From: JAFMDF01 sp965277445
GTDB lineage: Bacteria > Bacteroidota > Bacteroidia > Chitinophagales > Saprospiraceae
Assembly (NCBI GenBank): GCA_965277445.1
Contig: CBDICY010000001.1
Location: 186,001 to 250,000, forward strand
Length of the DNA stretch: 64,000 bases
Direction: 5' to 3'
The notes under the pieces are model-generated. The model made no database searches. It was not told the DNA's origin and saw only the letters and a program-made list of their open reading frames with translations. The translations under genes were made by a program, and so were the position numbers. Shown here piece after piece: positions 1 to 8,064 of this stretch; within the stretch, counting starts at the first letter, position 1, and the number at the start of each line of letters is the position of its first letter.

Positions 1-655
1 TGAAATAATACCAATCATCCCCGAAAAAAACATCTTCTGGATTATTAGAAAGGTTTAATTTTAAATTATGTTTATTAGGTGCATTTAAAAATTTGTTAGT
101 TACGATAAATTTTAACCGTACAAATCTACCATACCAATGAGGTAATTTTCTAGCACGATGACCAACATCGAAAATTCGTTCTTGATGTGGTTTGTAAATA
201 TTATTTAATTTTGAAATCAAGCTTGAATCAATATAGCCAGTAAACACCCTTTTATAATACTTTAAACCTGATTTTGCTTTAGGGTAAACCTTTTCCCATT
301 CATCTTCTGCTATGCAAGTTAAAATACTTTCTATGCCATATTCTTTAAAAAATTTACATAGATAATCGGAGTTGATGTATTCATCTTGTGGTACGGCTAT
401 CTTAAAACCAGATAATTTTTTGAGAATGGTTAAGCCATTGATTAAATACTCTGGATAATGAAATTTTAATGCCAGCAAGGAATAATGATAGATAATTACA
501 TCAAATTTAATTTTGAGTATATATTTTGGAATGCCAAATTGCGCATTTAAATAATAACAATCTTGATTAGAGTAATTTTTAAAAGAGTAGAGATGTTCGC
601 TCTGAGAAGATCTCATATTTACAAAATCGTCCCAATGGACAATCAAAATTTTCAT
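1..655 (-). CDS. Glycosyltransferase-like protein (partial, 3' end beyond the window)
   Basis: The gene starts at an ATG at 655 and runs off the left edge without a stop, so about 218 residues are visible. The visible part aligns along its whole length with the protein at 2290..3627: both begin MK(I/V)L(I/V), both carry the blocks PQDEYIN and GHRARK, and both have LSN(N/D)P followed by an FxG-DWY block. I judge about half the residues identical by eye. It is therefore a paralogue of that glycosyltransferase-like protein. The family has no motif that tells me the sugar donor. Its place at the downstream end of a polysaccharide locus suggests it transfers a sugar to the growing repeat unit on the cytoplasmic side. 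The activity is inferred from context; the paralogy is seen directly. Confidence 0.8.
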   Translation of the reverse strand, partial: MKILIVHWDDFVNMRSSQSEHLYSFKNYSNQDCYYLNAQFGIPKYILKIKFDVIIYHYSLLALKFHYPEYLINGLTILKKLSGFKIAVPQDEYINSDYLCKFFKEYGIESILTCIAEDEWEKVYPKAKSGLKYYKRVFTGYIDSSLISKLNNIYKPHQERIFDVGHRARKLPHWYGRFVRLKFIVTNKFLNAPNKHNLKLNLSNNPEDVFFGDDWYYF

Positions 656-808
656 TGTATTTTTGATTTAGAGTATAAAATTGCTAGAAAACCTAATTTA
701 GTACTTCGATAATTTATTGATACTGATTATTAGGGTCGTACCTTTATCTCTTTTTGACAAAATTATGATTTCGTTTACGAGTTAGAAGAAAGATTGTTTG
801 CTAAAATA

Positions 809-893
809 AAAAAGAGATACTTTTTAGGTATCTCTTTTTAGGAGTATTTTATATGGGTAAATCAAGTGTAAAATTGATTTGTACATGGTTACC
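809..893 (-). terminator. Intrinsic terminator of the 2-epimerase gene
   Basis: A perfect 12-bp inverted repeat (AAAAAGAGATAC / GTATCTCTTTTT, 809-839) lies just beyond the stop codon at 895. Read on the minus strand, the stem ends in a T-rich run. A second, nested inverted repeat (GGGTAA...TTACCC, 853-893) sits between it and the stop. Together they are a good candidate for the transcript end of the gene at 895..1944. Confidence 0.65.
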
Positions 894-894
894 C

Positions 895-1944
895 TTAAGC
901 CGTTAAGAAATTGATGATTTTATTAGCTATATCTTGACTTGCTTTTCCATCTCCATATACATTATCTTTATAAGCGCCTAATTGTACTTTTAATATTTCT
1001 TTCATGGACTCTAAATCTTCATATATCAGGGTGTTCCAATTTCCTTCTAATGTTTCTATCCATTCGGTTTCTTTTCTAATAGTTATGCATCTTTTCTTTA
1101 GAATATAGGCTTCTTTTTGCATTCCTCCAGAATCAGAAATTAGTGCTAAACAATCTCTTTGGAAACTTATATTTTGAAAATAAGAGACAGGCGGCATAAA
1201 TTCAATATTAGGAAAATCTTTTTCTGCAAGTCCAATAGAACGTATCTTATTTCTTGTTCGTGGATGAACCGCAAACTTCACTTTTGCATCCAAAGAATTA
1301 AACACCTCTAATATCCTTTTTAGTCTTTCATCAATATCTGTATTATAGGGACGGTGAATGGTCGCATAATAAAATCTTTCTTGATCTTTTTCAGGAGACT
1401 CTATTTTTGATTTTGCAATTTCTACCATATCACACATAACATCTCCCGTTAGAAAGACATTTTCTTGGATGCCCTCATTTTTTAGATTATTAATAGCTAA
1501 TTGAGTGGGGGCAAAAAGAATAGAAGAAACATGATCTGTTAAAATTCTGTTGACTTCTTCGGGCATTTCTTTATTAAAACTTCTAAGCCCAGCTTCTATA
1601 TGAATTAATGGGATGTGTAATTTTGCAGCAACTAATGCTCCAGCAAGGGTAGAATTGGTATCTCCGTATACTAAAACAGCATTTGGTGCTTCTTTTTGGA
1701 TGATTGGTTCTATTTCAATCATCATTTTCCCTGTTTGTACTCCATGTGAATGACTACCTACTGACAACATGTATTTAGGTTTGGTCATCTTTAGTTGGTC
1801 AAAGAAAATTTGACTCATGTTGTTGTCATAGTGCTGACCTGTATGAATAGAAACTAATTCTACTTTTTCTTTGAGGGCTAGTTCTATTGGTGCATGTTTG
1901 ATAAATTGAGGACGGGCACCTATGATTGCTATGATTTTTTGCAT
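895..1944 (-). CDS. wecB: Non-hydrolysing UDP-HexNAc 2-epimerase (WecB/WbpI type)
   Basis: The 349-residue protein belongs to the non-hydrolysing UDP-N-acetylglucosamine 2-epimerase family (GT-B fold). Visible hallmarks are the N-terminal GARPQFIK, HTGQHYD near residue 36, VYGDTNSTLAG near 92, HIEAGLRSFN near 115, a PEEVNR block, and the C-terminal SDSGGMQKEA with a TEW motif. The length is normal for the family. WecB makes UDP-ManNAc from UDP-GlcNAc, whereas the close relative WbpI/WlbD acts on UDP-2,3-diacetamido-glucuronic acid. GARPQFIK (rather than the usual WecB variant) and the WlbA/WbpB-type gene at 12122..13084 favour the WbpI role, but the sequence alone does not settle the substrate. 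A clear terminator follows at 809-893. Confidence 0.88.
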   Translation of the reverse strand: MQKIIAIIGARPQFIKHAPIELALKEKVELVSIHTGQHYDNNMSQIFFDQLKMTKPKYMLSVGSHSHGVQTGKMMIEIEPIIQKEAPNAVLVYGDTNSTLAGALVAAKLHIPLIHIEAGLRSFNKEMPEEVNRILTDHVSSILFAPTQLAINNLKNEGIQENVFLTGDVMCDMVEIAKSKIESPEKDQERFYYATIHRPYNTDIDERLKRILEVFNSLDAKVKFAVHPRTRNKIRSIGLAEKDFPNIEFMPPVSYFQNISFQRDCLALISDSGGMQKEAYILKKRCITIRKETEWIETLEGNWNTLIYEDLESMKEILKVQLGAYKDNVYGDGKASQDIANKIINFLTA

Positions 1945-2289
1945 TCTTATTGGAGATTTTTATGTATCAAATAATAGAATAGATTTTCTAAAAAAAGAAA
2001 TCGAAGGAATGAAGCTAATAGCAACATTTGTAGAGGAAAACAAATCGAATTTGAAGTGCTTCTCTTTATGGAAATGAAAAATTAACAATTCTTTATTAAC
2101 ATCCCCAAACAATCCTTTACTATACCTGACCGTTTTTAAAATTACCTCGAATACTTCGCCTTTAGTGGCTGAACTGAGTAATGGCATAGAGTTAGAAATC
2201 TACATTTTACTCACATAATGAAGTGAGTGATTTTGTAAAATTGTTGGGTGAAATAACGATGTTTAATGCTTTTAGGACTACTACTCAGC
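1945..2289. other. Intergenic stretch between 2-epimerase and glycosyltransferase genes
   Basis: These 345 bases are AT-rich. A 75-codon minus-strand open frame (1960..2187) lies inside but resembles nothing I know and is not supported by a clear start context. I see no strong hairpin or promoter. Confidence 0.5.
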
Positions 2290-3627
2290 TTATGTTTTAG
2301 GAAAACTAATTTTGTTCTTTTTTCTTTGGAAATTTTGAAGTATATTTTTAATAGAACTAGTAATTTTAATATAATTAGGATTACTTTTTACCCCATATTT
2401 TCTCAAAACATGATGAAATCTTACATCAAAGTATCTAAACAGATTGAATAGAGGAAAGAAGTTTTCTCTATATTTTAAATAGGACAGATATAGATTAATG
2501 ATACCTCTATTTCTAATAGGTTCTTCAGGCGTATTTATATTATGAATGTGGTTTAGAATTTTTTCGACAAACTTATCATAAGTATATGCTTTAGAGAGCA
2601 CAATATCATCATATGCTTGCTTTGCAATTTTTTCGCAATAATGAATATCTTTAATTTTTTCAAATACTTCTGGTAAATTACTAAAATCTTCTTTTATAGA
2701 AATATAATGAATTCCAGGAACTCCAATATTTTCATATTTTCCTTCAATTAAGGCTTGACAGGTCTTTGTCATGCAGGCTTGCAGAAACCTAGGACCTATA
2801 CTTCTTAATTTAAACTGACCATCCATGTTTTTAAAACAAGCTGCTTCTAATTCTTCATAGGTTGCCTTTGGATAACTACCTAAATATTTAATGGACTTTT
2901 CTCTTATTTCTCCATTTACATCTAAAAGACTAACACCACTTTCTGTACCAAGGACTACCCTGCAATCATTTAAAAAATTATACCAATCAAAGCCATAAAA
3001 AACTTCACTTGGATCATTGGACAAATTGACTTTTAATTTAGCCTTATTATTAAAGAATAAAAATTTTTCAGTAATTTGCCATTTTAATTGTACAAATTTA
3101 CCATAATATAGAGGTACCTTTCTTGCTCGATGTCCTATGTCATATTTTCTATCTTTATGAGCAATATGGATTCTAGATAATTTATTTTGTAATGTTTCAT
3201 CAATATAACCTGTCATTACTCGTGCATAATGGAGTAATCCTGTTGTCTCTTTTGGATACACCTTCTGCCATTCATCTTTAGCAACACATGTAAATACTGT
3301 TTTTACGCCATATTCTTTAAAGAATTTTCCTAATTGATTCGTATTGATGTATTCATCTTGAGGAATGGCAATTTTATGCCCTTTTAATCTCTTTAATATG
3401 GGGATACCTTTCAGTAGAAAATCAGGTAAAAAAAATTTTAAAGAGAGGAAAGTATAATGGTAAATTATAGCGTTGAAGGTGATTTCACTAATGAAGTTAG
3501 GAACACCATAAAAGGCATTGAGATAAACAAAATCTTTAGGAGCGTATTTTCCAAAGCAGTAAATATTTTCATCTTGAGTACTGCGTGTTTGGATTTTATT
3601 GTCCCAATATATTACCAATACCTTCAT
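2290..3627 (-). CDS. Glycosyltransferase-like protein of the polysaccharide locus
   Basis: The 445-residue protein has no signal peptide or obvious membrane segment. The N-terminal half (PQDEYIN near residue 90, GHRARK near 165) matches the truncated gene at 1..655. The C-terminal half carries a block resembling group 1 glycosyltransferases (GT-B fold): GTESGVSL near residue 230 and a run in which the protein lists a sugar-binding-like GVPGIHYI, followed by a helix-rich tail. These features suggest a cytoplasmic glycosyltransferase acting on a lipid-linked repeat unit. It lies 29 nt downstream of the epimerase gene at 3657..4730, in the same direction, so probably in one transcript. Donor and acceptor cannot be read from the sequence. 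Confidence 0.7.
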   Translation of the reverse strand: MKVLVIYWDNKIQTRSTQDENIYCFGKYAPKDFVYLNAFYGVPNFISEITFNAIIYHYTFLSLKFFLPDFLLKGIPILKRLKGHKIAIPQDEYINTNQLGKFFKEYGVKTVFTCVAKDEWQKVYPKETTGLLHYARVMTGYIDETLQNKLSRIHIAHKDRKYDIGHRARKVPLYYGKFVQLKWQITEKFLFFNNKAKLKVNLSNDPSEVFYGFDWYNFLNDCRVVLGTESGVSLLDVNGEIREKSIKYLGSYPKATYEELEAACFKNMDGQFKLRSIGPRFLQACMTKTCQALIEGKYENIGVPGIHYISIKEDFSNLPEVFEKIKDIHYCEKIAKQAYDDIVLSKAYTYDKFVEKILNHIHNINTPEEPIRNRGIINLYLSYLKYRENFFPLFNLFRYFDVRFHHVLRKYGVKSNPNYIKITSSIKNILQNFQRKKNKISFPKT

Positions 3628-3656
3628 AAAATTAGTCTGATTGTCCTGATATGATT

Positions 3657-4730
3657 TTAAAGATTTCCACTATATTCTTTTACCTGCTCATCATGCTTGG
3701 ACATGTTCTGTTGTATCCAATCTAAATTTTCTTTAAACCACTCTATCGTAATACTTAAACCTTCATCAAAATTTGTTTCACATTCAAAATTAAGTTCTTT
3801 TTTGGCTTTAGATGGATCACCAAATCTTTTACCTGAGGTATCCCAATCCCTTTTTGGTAATAACTTAATTGGAGTTGGATTTTTAGTATATTTATTAATA
3901 GTCTCTGCTAAATCTCTAATCGTTTGTTCATGACCGCTTGCTAGGTTGTACACATCTCCTGCAGTTCCCTTTAATGCACAGGCTACTAAACCTCTACAGA
4001 TATCTTTTACGAAAATGAAATCCCTTGAAGCATCACCTGCATTGAACAACGGAAGTTCTTCATGTTGTAATGACTTGTAAATGAAAGTAGGAGTAACATT
4101 TCTCCAGACTGTTGCAGGAGTTCCTCTCCATTTTCCTGCGCCTAATACTTCTCCTGGGCCAAAGACATTTTGAAACCTTGCCCGAACAGTCGGGACTTGA
4201 TGTTGCTTGTAAAAATAAACAGCATAGAATTCACCGATTACTTTAGAAATAGAGTAGGGACTATCTTGATTAACCGTAATTGGGGCATCTTCAGAGGTGG
4301 CTTCTGCACTTCCGTAGGTTTTTTTGGCGACAGAACAACCAGCAGAGGAATAAACTAGCTTTTTTAAATTAGTGAAATCTTTAACATGATTCATTAATTT
4401 TATGGTAGTTAAAGTGTTATTTTCATGGTCAGCTATTGGGTCGTGAATAGAACTTTGATTTCCGTGGAAGGTTGCTAAGTGGAAAATATAATCAAAAGAA
4501 TCATCTATTAATGCTAAAATAGAATCATCTGTAATAGAACCTTCGACGAAAGAAAGTCTATAATCTATGGGTAGGTTATTCTTTTCTGATGATAAAAGAT
4601 TATCTATGACTGTAATATTTACGGATTGATTTTGTTCAAGTATTAATTTAACAAGATTACTGCCTACAAAACCCGCTCCTCCAACAACTAGAACCTTTGA
4701 ATTATTCATATTTTTATTTTTTGACAACAT
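3657..4730 (-). CDS. NAD-dependent nucleotide-sugar epimerase/dehydratase (extended SDR)
   Basis: The 357-residue protein is an extended short-chain dehydrogenase. It has the Rossmann motif GGAGFVGSN near residue 17, an acidic residue at the end of beta-2 (VIDN), HLAT near 87, a serine in the YSSAG strand and the catalytic YSISK (YxxxK) near residue 158. The fold is that of UDP-glucose 4-epimerase and GDP/UDP-sugar dehydratases; which sugar it acts on is not evident. The start at 4730 overlaps the stop of the methyltransferase gene (4714) by 17 nt. An internal ATG at 4709 (Met8) would start 4 nt after that stop and is an equally reasonable start. The tight junction indicates one transcript with the methyltransferase. 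Confidence 0.85.
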   Translation of the reverse strand: MLSKNKNMNNSKVLVVGGAGFVGSNLVKLILEQNQSVNITVIDNLLSSEKNNLPIDYRLSFVEGSITDDSILALIDDSFDYIFHLATFHGNQSSIHDPIADHENNTLTTIKLMNHVKDFTNLKKLVYSSAGCSVAKKTYGSAEATSEDAPITVNQDSPYSISKVIGEFYAVYFYKQHQVPTVRARFQNVFGPGEVLGAGKWRGTPATVWRNVTPTFIYKSLQHEELPLFNAGDASRDFIFVKDICRGLVACALKGTAGDVYNLASGHEQTIRDLAETINKYTKNPTPIKLLPKRDWDTSGKRFGDPSKAKKELNFECETNFDEGLSITIEWFKENLDWIQQNMSKHDEQVKEYSGNL

Positions 4731-5514
4731 AGTTTATTTCTACTTTATGGAGCATTTTATTAACATAATTGCTCTTAAAGTTTTTATGTAAAAAATTAAA
4801 GATTCGTCTTCTTAATTTGTTAATAATCATCCAAGACGAGGGATATTTAAACCTAGAATATTGAATAGAATCTCCTGCTGTATTCCATTCTATAGTTTTA
4901 CAATTAGCGATTCTACTAAAAAATAGTTCTAGAGAGAATTCGTCAAAGCTTCTCAGATGGACAAAAAAGTATGGATAACTTTTTGCTAAATAAGGAGAAA
5001 GGTCTTCTCTGTAAGGAACTCTAATTATTAAATAGCCATTAGGTTTTAGCACTCTTAGTATTTCGGAAATAGATTTATTAAAATCTAAGACATGTTCTAG
5101 AACGTCCGTACAAACTATAATATCAAACAACTTATCTTTGTAAGGTAATTCTTCTACCTTAGAAAGCGAGCAAGTAATATTTTTAGTTTTAGCGATTTTG
5201 AGATACTCTAAAGAAATGTCAACACCAAACCTTTCTAAATTTTTAAAGGGTGATAGTAATCTTCCTAAACCGACCCCCACATCTAAAATTCTATCTCCAG
5301 TTTTTGCATATTTCTGAATTAGCGAACTTGTTGAAGCTTCACACTGCTTCCATAAATCTTCAGAAATAAAATGTTTACCCTCTTTTTCAATTAAGGCTAA
5401 GTGATCTTTAGAGATTACATCATAATTTTTTATATAGCCATCCTTTGATGAAAAAATTGGGAGACCATCAATAGTATTGATAGGATTCCTGTTATAGATT
5501 TCAGTTTTTATCAT
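4714..5514 (-). CDS. Class I SAM-dependent methyltransferase
   Basis: The 266-residue protein contains a Methyltransf_11-type domain: motif I ILDVGVGLGRLL near residue 77, an acidic post-I residue in FGVDIS, and the motif IV region DIIVCTDVLEHV near 130, followed by LKPNGYLIIRVP. It probably O- or N-methylates a sugar or lipid intermediate of the polysaccharide pathway, judging only from its position. It opens the second block of the locus. The 582 nt upstream hold a strong hairpin, so it may have its own promoter, although I could not point to one. Confidence 0.82.
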   Translation of the reverse strand: MIKTEIYNRNPINTIDGLPIFSSKDGYIKNYDVISKDHLALIEKEGKHFISEDLWKQCEASTSSLIQKYAKTGDRILDVGVGLGRLLSPFKNLERFGVDISLEYLKIAKTKNITCSLSKVEELPYKDKLFDIIVCTDVLEHVLDFNKSISEILRVLKPNGYLIIRVPYREDLSPYLAKSYPYFFVHLRSFDEFSLELFFSRIANCKTIEWNTAGDSIQYSRFKYPSSWMIINKLRRRIFNFLHKNFKSNYVNKMLHKVEINYVVKK

Positions 5515-6096
5515 TCTTCGATATGCTTTAAGTAGGTGTAAGTTTATTGAATGTTATATTTCTAATAAATAAATTAAGGAATCTATTTTATTTTGTAATA
5601 ACATAAACTTGTTATCCTTAAAAAGGGGATATTCTCTTATAAAATGGGATTCTGCTAAATTATTTTTGAGTCATTATAATGTAAACCTGAAAAAATAGAA
5701 GATTGATTATCAGCCTAATGTCAATTTTTTGAAAATATATTTTGGCTCACAACCTATTTATAATTAATTTTTTATCAAAGTCATAGTCAAATACTTAGCT
5801 TGTTTATAATAAAAGTATTTTCAAATGACTAAAATCGAAACAAGGTTAATGTATTGGCTGATAGATAAATCGAAATGATTATTACATTTATATAAAATTT
5901 CCACTCCAGAAACTTATCATTGATAAGTTTTTGAAGTGGAAACAAGGGATTAAAAAGTGTAGCCCCTTAATTTGATGGATATACTATTTTGATTTACTAG
6001 GAAAAAGCAGGAATTATGTTCGCATAATAACTATTTTTCCAAGGTGAAATAGAACATGACTAAAGATTAGTTCTACACTTTATTTATTTGCCCCTC
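5515..6096. other. Gap dividing the polysaccharide locus in two
   Basis: This 582-nt AT-rich gap lies between the methyltransferase gene start and the stop of the WbmG/H-type epimerase gene, in an otherwise tightly packed locus. It holds the hairpin at 5898-5942 and no convincing open frame on either strand. It probably contains the terminator of the upstream block and the promoter of the downstream block. Confidence 0.5.
5898..5942 (-). terminator. Long hairpin, probable terminator of the upstream sugar operon
   Basis: The arms (22 nt each, 5898-5919 and 5921-5942) pair with one mismatch and one G-T wobble. The apex is AACTTATCA/TGATAAGTT and the base is TTTCCACT/AGTGGAAA. On the minus strand the stem is followed by ATTTTATAT. 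This fits the end of the transcript that includes 6097..9999, though the T-run is short. Confidence 0.5.
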
Positions 6097-7032
6097 TTAA
6101 GCTACTTTTTCAGGTTCCGCTAGGTGACTATATATATCATTTATACCATATTTATCATACCACTTTAGTTGATTAAAAATGGTCTCTTTAAAATCAGATT
6201 GAGCTTTCCAATTAAATACTTCCTCAGTTTTAGCAGGGTTTAGTACAACTGCAGGGACATCGTCTGCACCGGGAGGTACTATAGGGACATCAGGAATTTC
6301 GATATTTAGGTATTCTCCTACTGTAGTAAATACATCGTGGATGGTATTTCCTTTTCCAGTAGATACATTAAAAACACCTGACTGAAATTTATGAAATAAT
6401 AAAGTATCCATTAATGCGAAAAAATCTCTAATATCTAGAAAGTCCCTAATAGTATCGCTACAAAAACAATTTTTTCCTGCTTTTAGTCGCTGATAAAAAG
6501 TAGGAATTGGTCCGATTGCTAGACGAGGCGCACAAATATTGGCTAATCGTAAAGAAACTACATTTAATCCACTTTGCAATAAATAAGATTCACCAGCTGT
6601 TTTTGATATCCCATAACTAGTAAAAGGCGCAGTAGAATGGTCAATAGGAATAGGAACTTGTGTTGGTCGACCGTAACAAAGAGCTGTTTGGAAGTTAATA
6701 AACTTCTCCACTTTATGTTCTAACGCAGCTTTTCCTACATAAATACTACCTAAGACATTAGTTTTAGTGTCCTCTTCCCAGTTTAATGGGTCTTTATAAG
6801 CGGCAGCGCTATGAATAACTACTGTAGGTTTGAAATCAGAGAAAACTTGAAATACGAGCTCTTCATCAGCAACAGATCCTTCGATAACCTGCAAGTTTTT
6901 TATCTCTGGTACAACTTCACGCTTTCCTGTTGCAAAATTATCTATAATACAAATCTCATGATTCTGAGGTAAATACCGTTCTATTAAATTAGAACCAAGA
7001 CAACCTGCTCCTCCTGTAATTAAAATTTTCAT
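6097..7032 (-). CDS. NAD-dependent sugar epimerase, WbmG/WbmH type
   Basis: The 311-residue extended SDR has TGGAGCLGSN at residue 6, the beta-2 acidic residue in IDN, and the active-site pair FQTALCYG (Thr in the Ser/Thr position) and YGISK near residue 147. The FQTALCYG block is characteristic of the WbmG/WbmH proteins of the Bordetella O-antigen locus, as I recall them. Those are thought to act on UDP-diacetamido-hexuronic acids. It is a tandem paralogue of 7040..7972, 7 nt apart and co-oriented. The specific reaction, probably C4 epimerisation, is inferred. Confidence 0.83.
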   Translation of the reverse strand: MKILITGGAGCLGSNLIERYLPQNHEICIIDNFATGKREVVPEIKNLQVIEGSVADEELVFQVFSDFKPTVVIHSAAAYKDPLNWEEDTKTNVLGSIYVGKAALEHKVEKFINFQTALCYGRPTQVPIPIDHSTAPFTSYGISKTAGESYLLQSGLNVVSLRLANICAPRLAIGPIPTFYQRLKAGKNCFCSDTIRDFLDIRDFFALMDTLLFHKFQSGVFNVSTGKGNTIHDVFTTVGEYLNIEIPDVPIVPPGADDVPAVVLNPAKTEEVFNWKAQSDFKETIFNQLKWYDKYGINDIYSHLAEPEKVA

Positions 7033-7039
7033 AATTTTA

Positions 7040-7972
7040 TTAGCTTACTACTTTTAAATGAGTGTATTCTCCTAAGGTTCCATGTATTTTATAATAATTA
7101 ATGGCCTCACGAACAGTTTCTTCTATAGGAGTAAAGGAAATTTCGCCAAAATCGGCAAAAGTTCTAGATGGATCTAATAGAATAGAAAATACATCATCCT
7201 CTCCAAGTTCTTTGATATCTGGTGTTGGATATTCTCCTAAGTTCATAGCTTTTACTACTGCATCATAAAGCTCTATAATAGATACATCCGTTCCAGAAGA
7301 GAAATGATAAGTACCATGACCAACGCCATCGCAGGCTTTTAAGACGACTTTTGCTAAGTCTTTAACAAATACAAAATCGCGTCTTGATTTAGTCACAAAG
7401 CATTTTTTGCCATCTTTTAGACGTTGATAAAAAATTGGTAAAGGACCTGCTACATTTCGAGGACCTACTACATTTGCTAAACGGAAAGTGACAAAGTCTA
7501 TTCCAGCTAATTCTAAATATAACTCATTCGTCGTCTTAGAAATAGCATAACTACTACCTGATGGAATCCTAGGATGATTCAGCGTAATAGGTTGCTCCTG
7601 TGGCTTTTGCCCGTAGCATAGTGCTGTTTGAAAATAGATAAAACGACCTACACCAAAAGCCTTAGCAGCATCGACTATATTTGCCCCACCTACACAGTTA
7701 GTTAAAGTATCATTGTACCAATCATGTGGATCTTTAAATGATGCAGCTGTATGAACGATTGCATCTGGCGCAAAACCTTCTACTAATTGAAAAACTAAAT
7801 CTCGATCGGCAATAGTATCAATTACTATTTCTAAATTTGGATGGTTATCCAAATGCTCTTTTCTACCTGTGGTTAAATTATCTATAACTAGAACTTGGTC
7901 GCCACGCTCTAAAAGCATTTCGGCAATATGAGAGCCAATTTGTCCTAATCCTCCCGTAATTAAAATTTTCAT
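7040..7972 (-). CDS. NAD-dependent sugar epimerase, WbmH type
   Basis: The 310-residue extended SDR carries TGGLGQIGSHIAE at the N terminus, FQTALCYG near residue 132 and YAISK near 152, then RLANVVGPRN and FSSGTDVSI. Blocks such as FVTKSRRDFVFVKDLA closely resemble my memory of Bordetella WbmH, a UDP-sugar-uronate epimerase of the O-antigen cluster. It is closer to that protein than its tandem neighbour at 6097..7032. The pair probably arose by duplication and then specialised. Co-orientation with the amidotransferase gene upstream (93 nt) supports one operon. Confidence 0.85.
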   Translation of the reverse strand: MKILITGGLGQIGSHIAEMLLERGDQVLVIDNLTTGRKEHLDNHPNLEIVIDTIADRDLVFQLVEGFAPDAIVHTAASFKDPHDWYNDTLTNCVGGANIVDAAKAFGVGRFIYFQTALCYGQKPQEQPITLNHPRIPSGSSYAISKTTNELYLELAGIDFVTFRLANVVGPRNVAGPLPIFYQRLKDGKKCFVTKSRRDFVFVKDLAKVVLKACDGVGHGTYHFSSGTDVSIIELYDAVVKAMNLGEYPTPDIKELGEDDVFSILLDPSRTFADFGEISFTPIEETVREAINYYKIHGTLGEYTHLKVVS

Positions 7973-8064
7973 AAAATTTATGTGTTATTCAAGATTTGAA
8001 TTATAAATATAAAGAAAGATGATTTCTTTATTTATAAAGTTGATTATTAAAAGCTAAACTTAAA

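Noticed and set aside
1960..2187. 75-codon minus-strand frame in the gap upstream of the 2-epimerase gene
   Set aside because: No recognisable domain or supporting context, and the gap is AT-rich, where such frames occur by chance.
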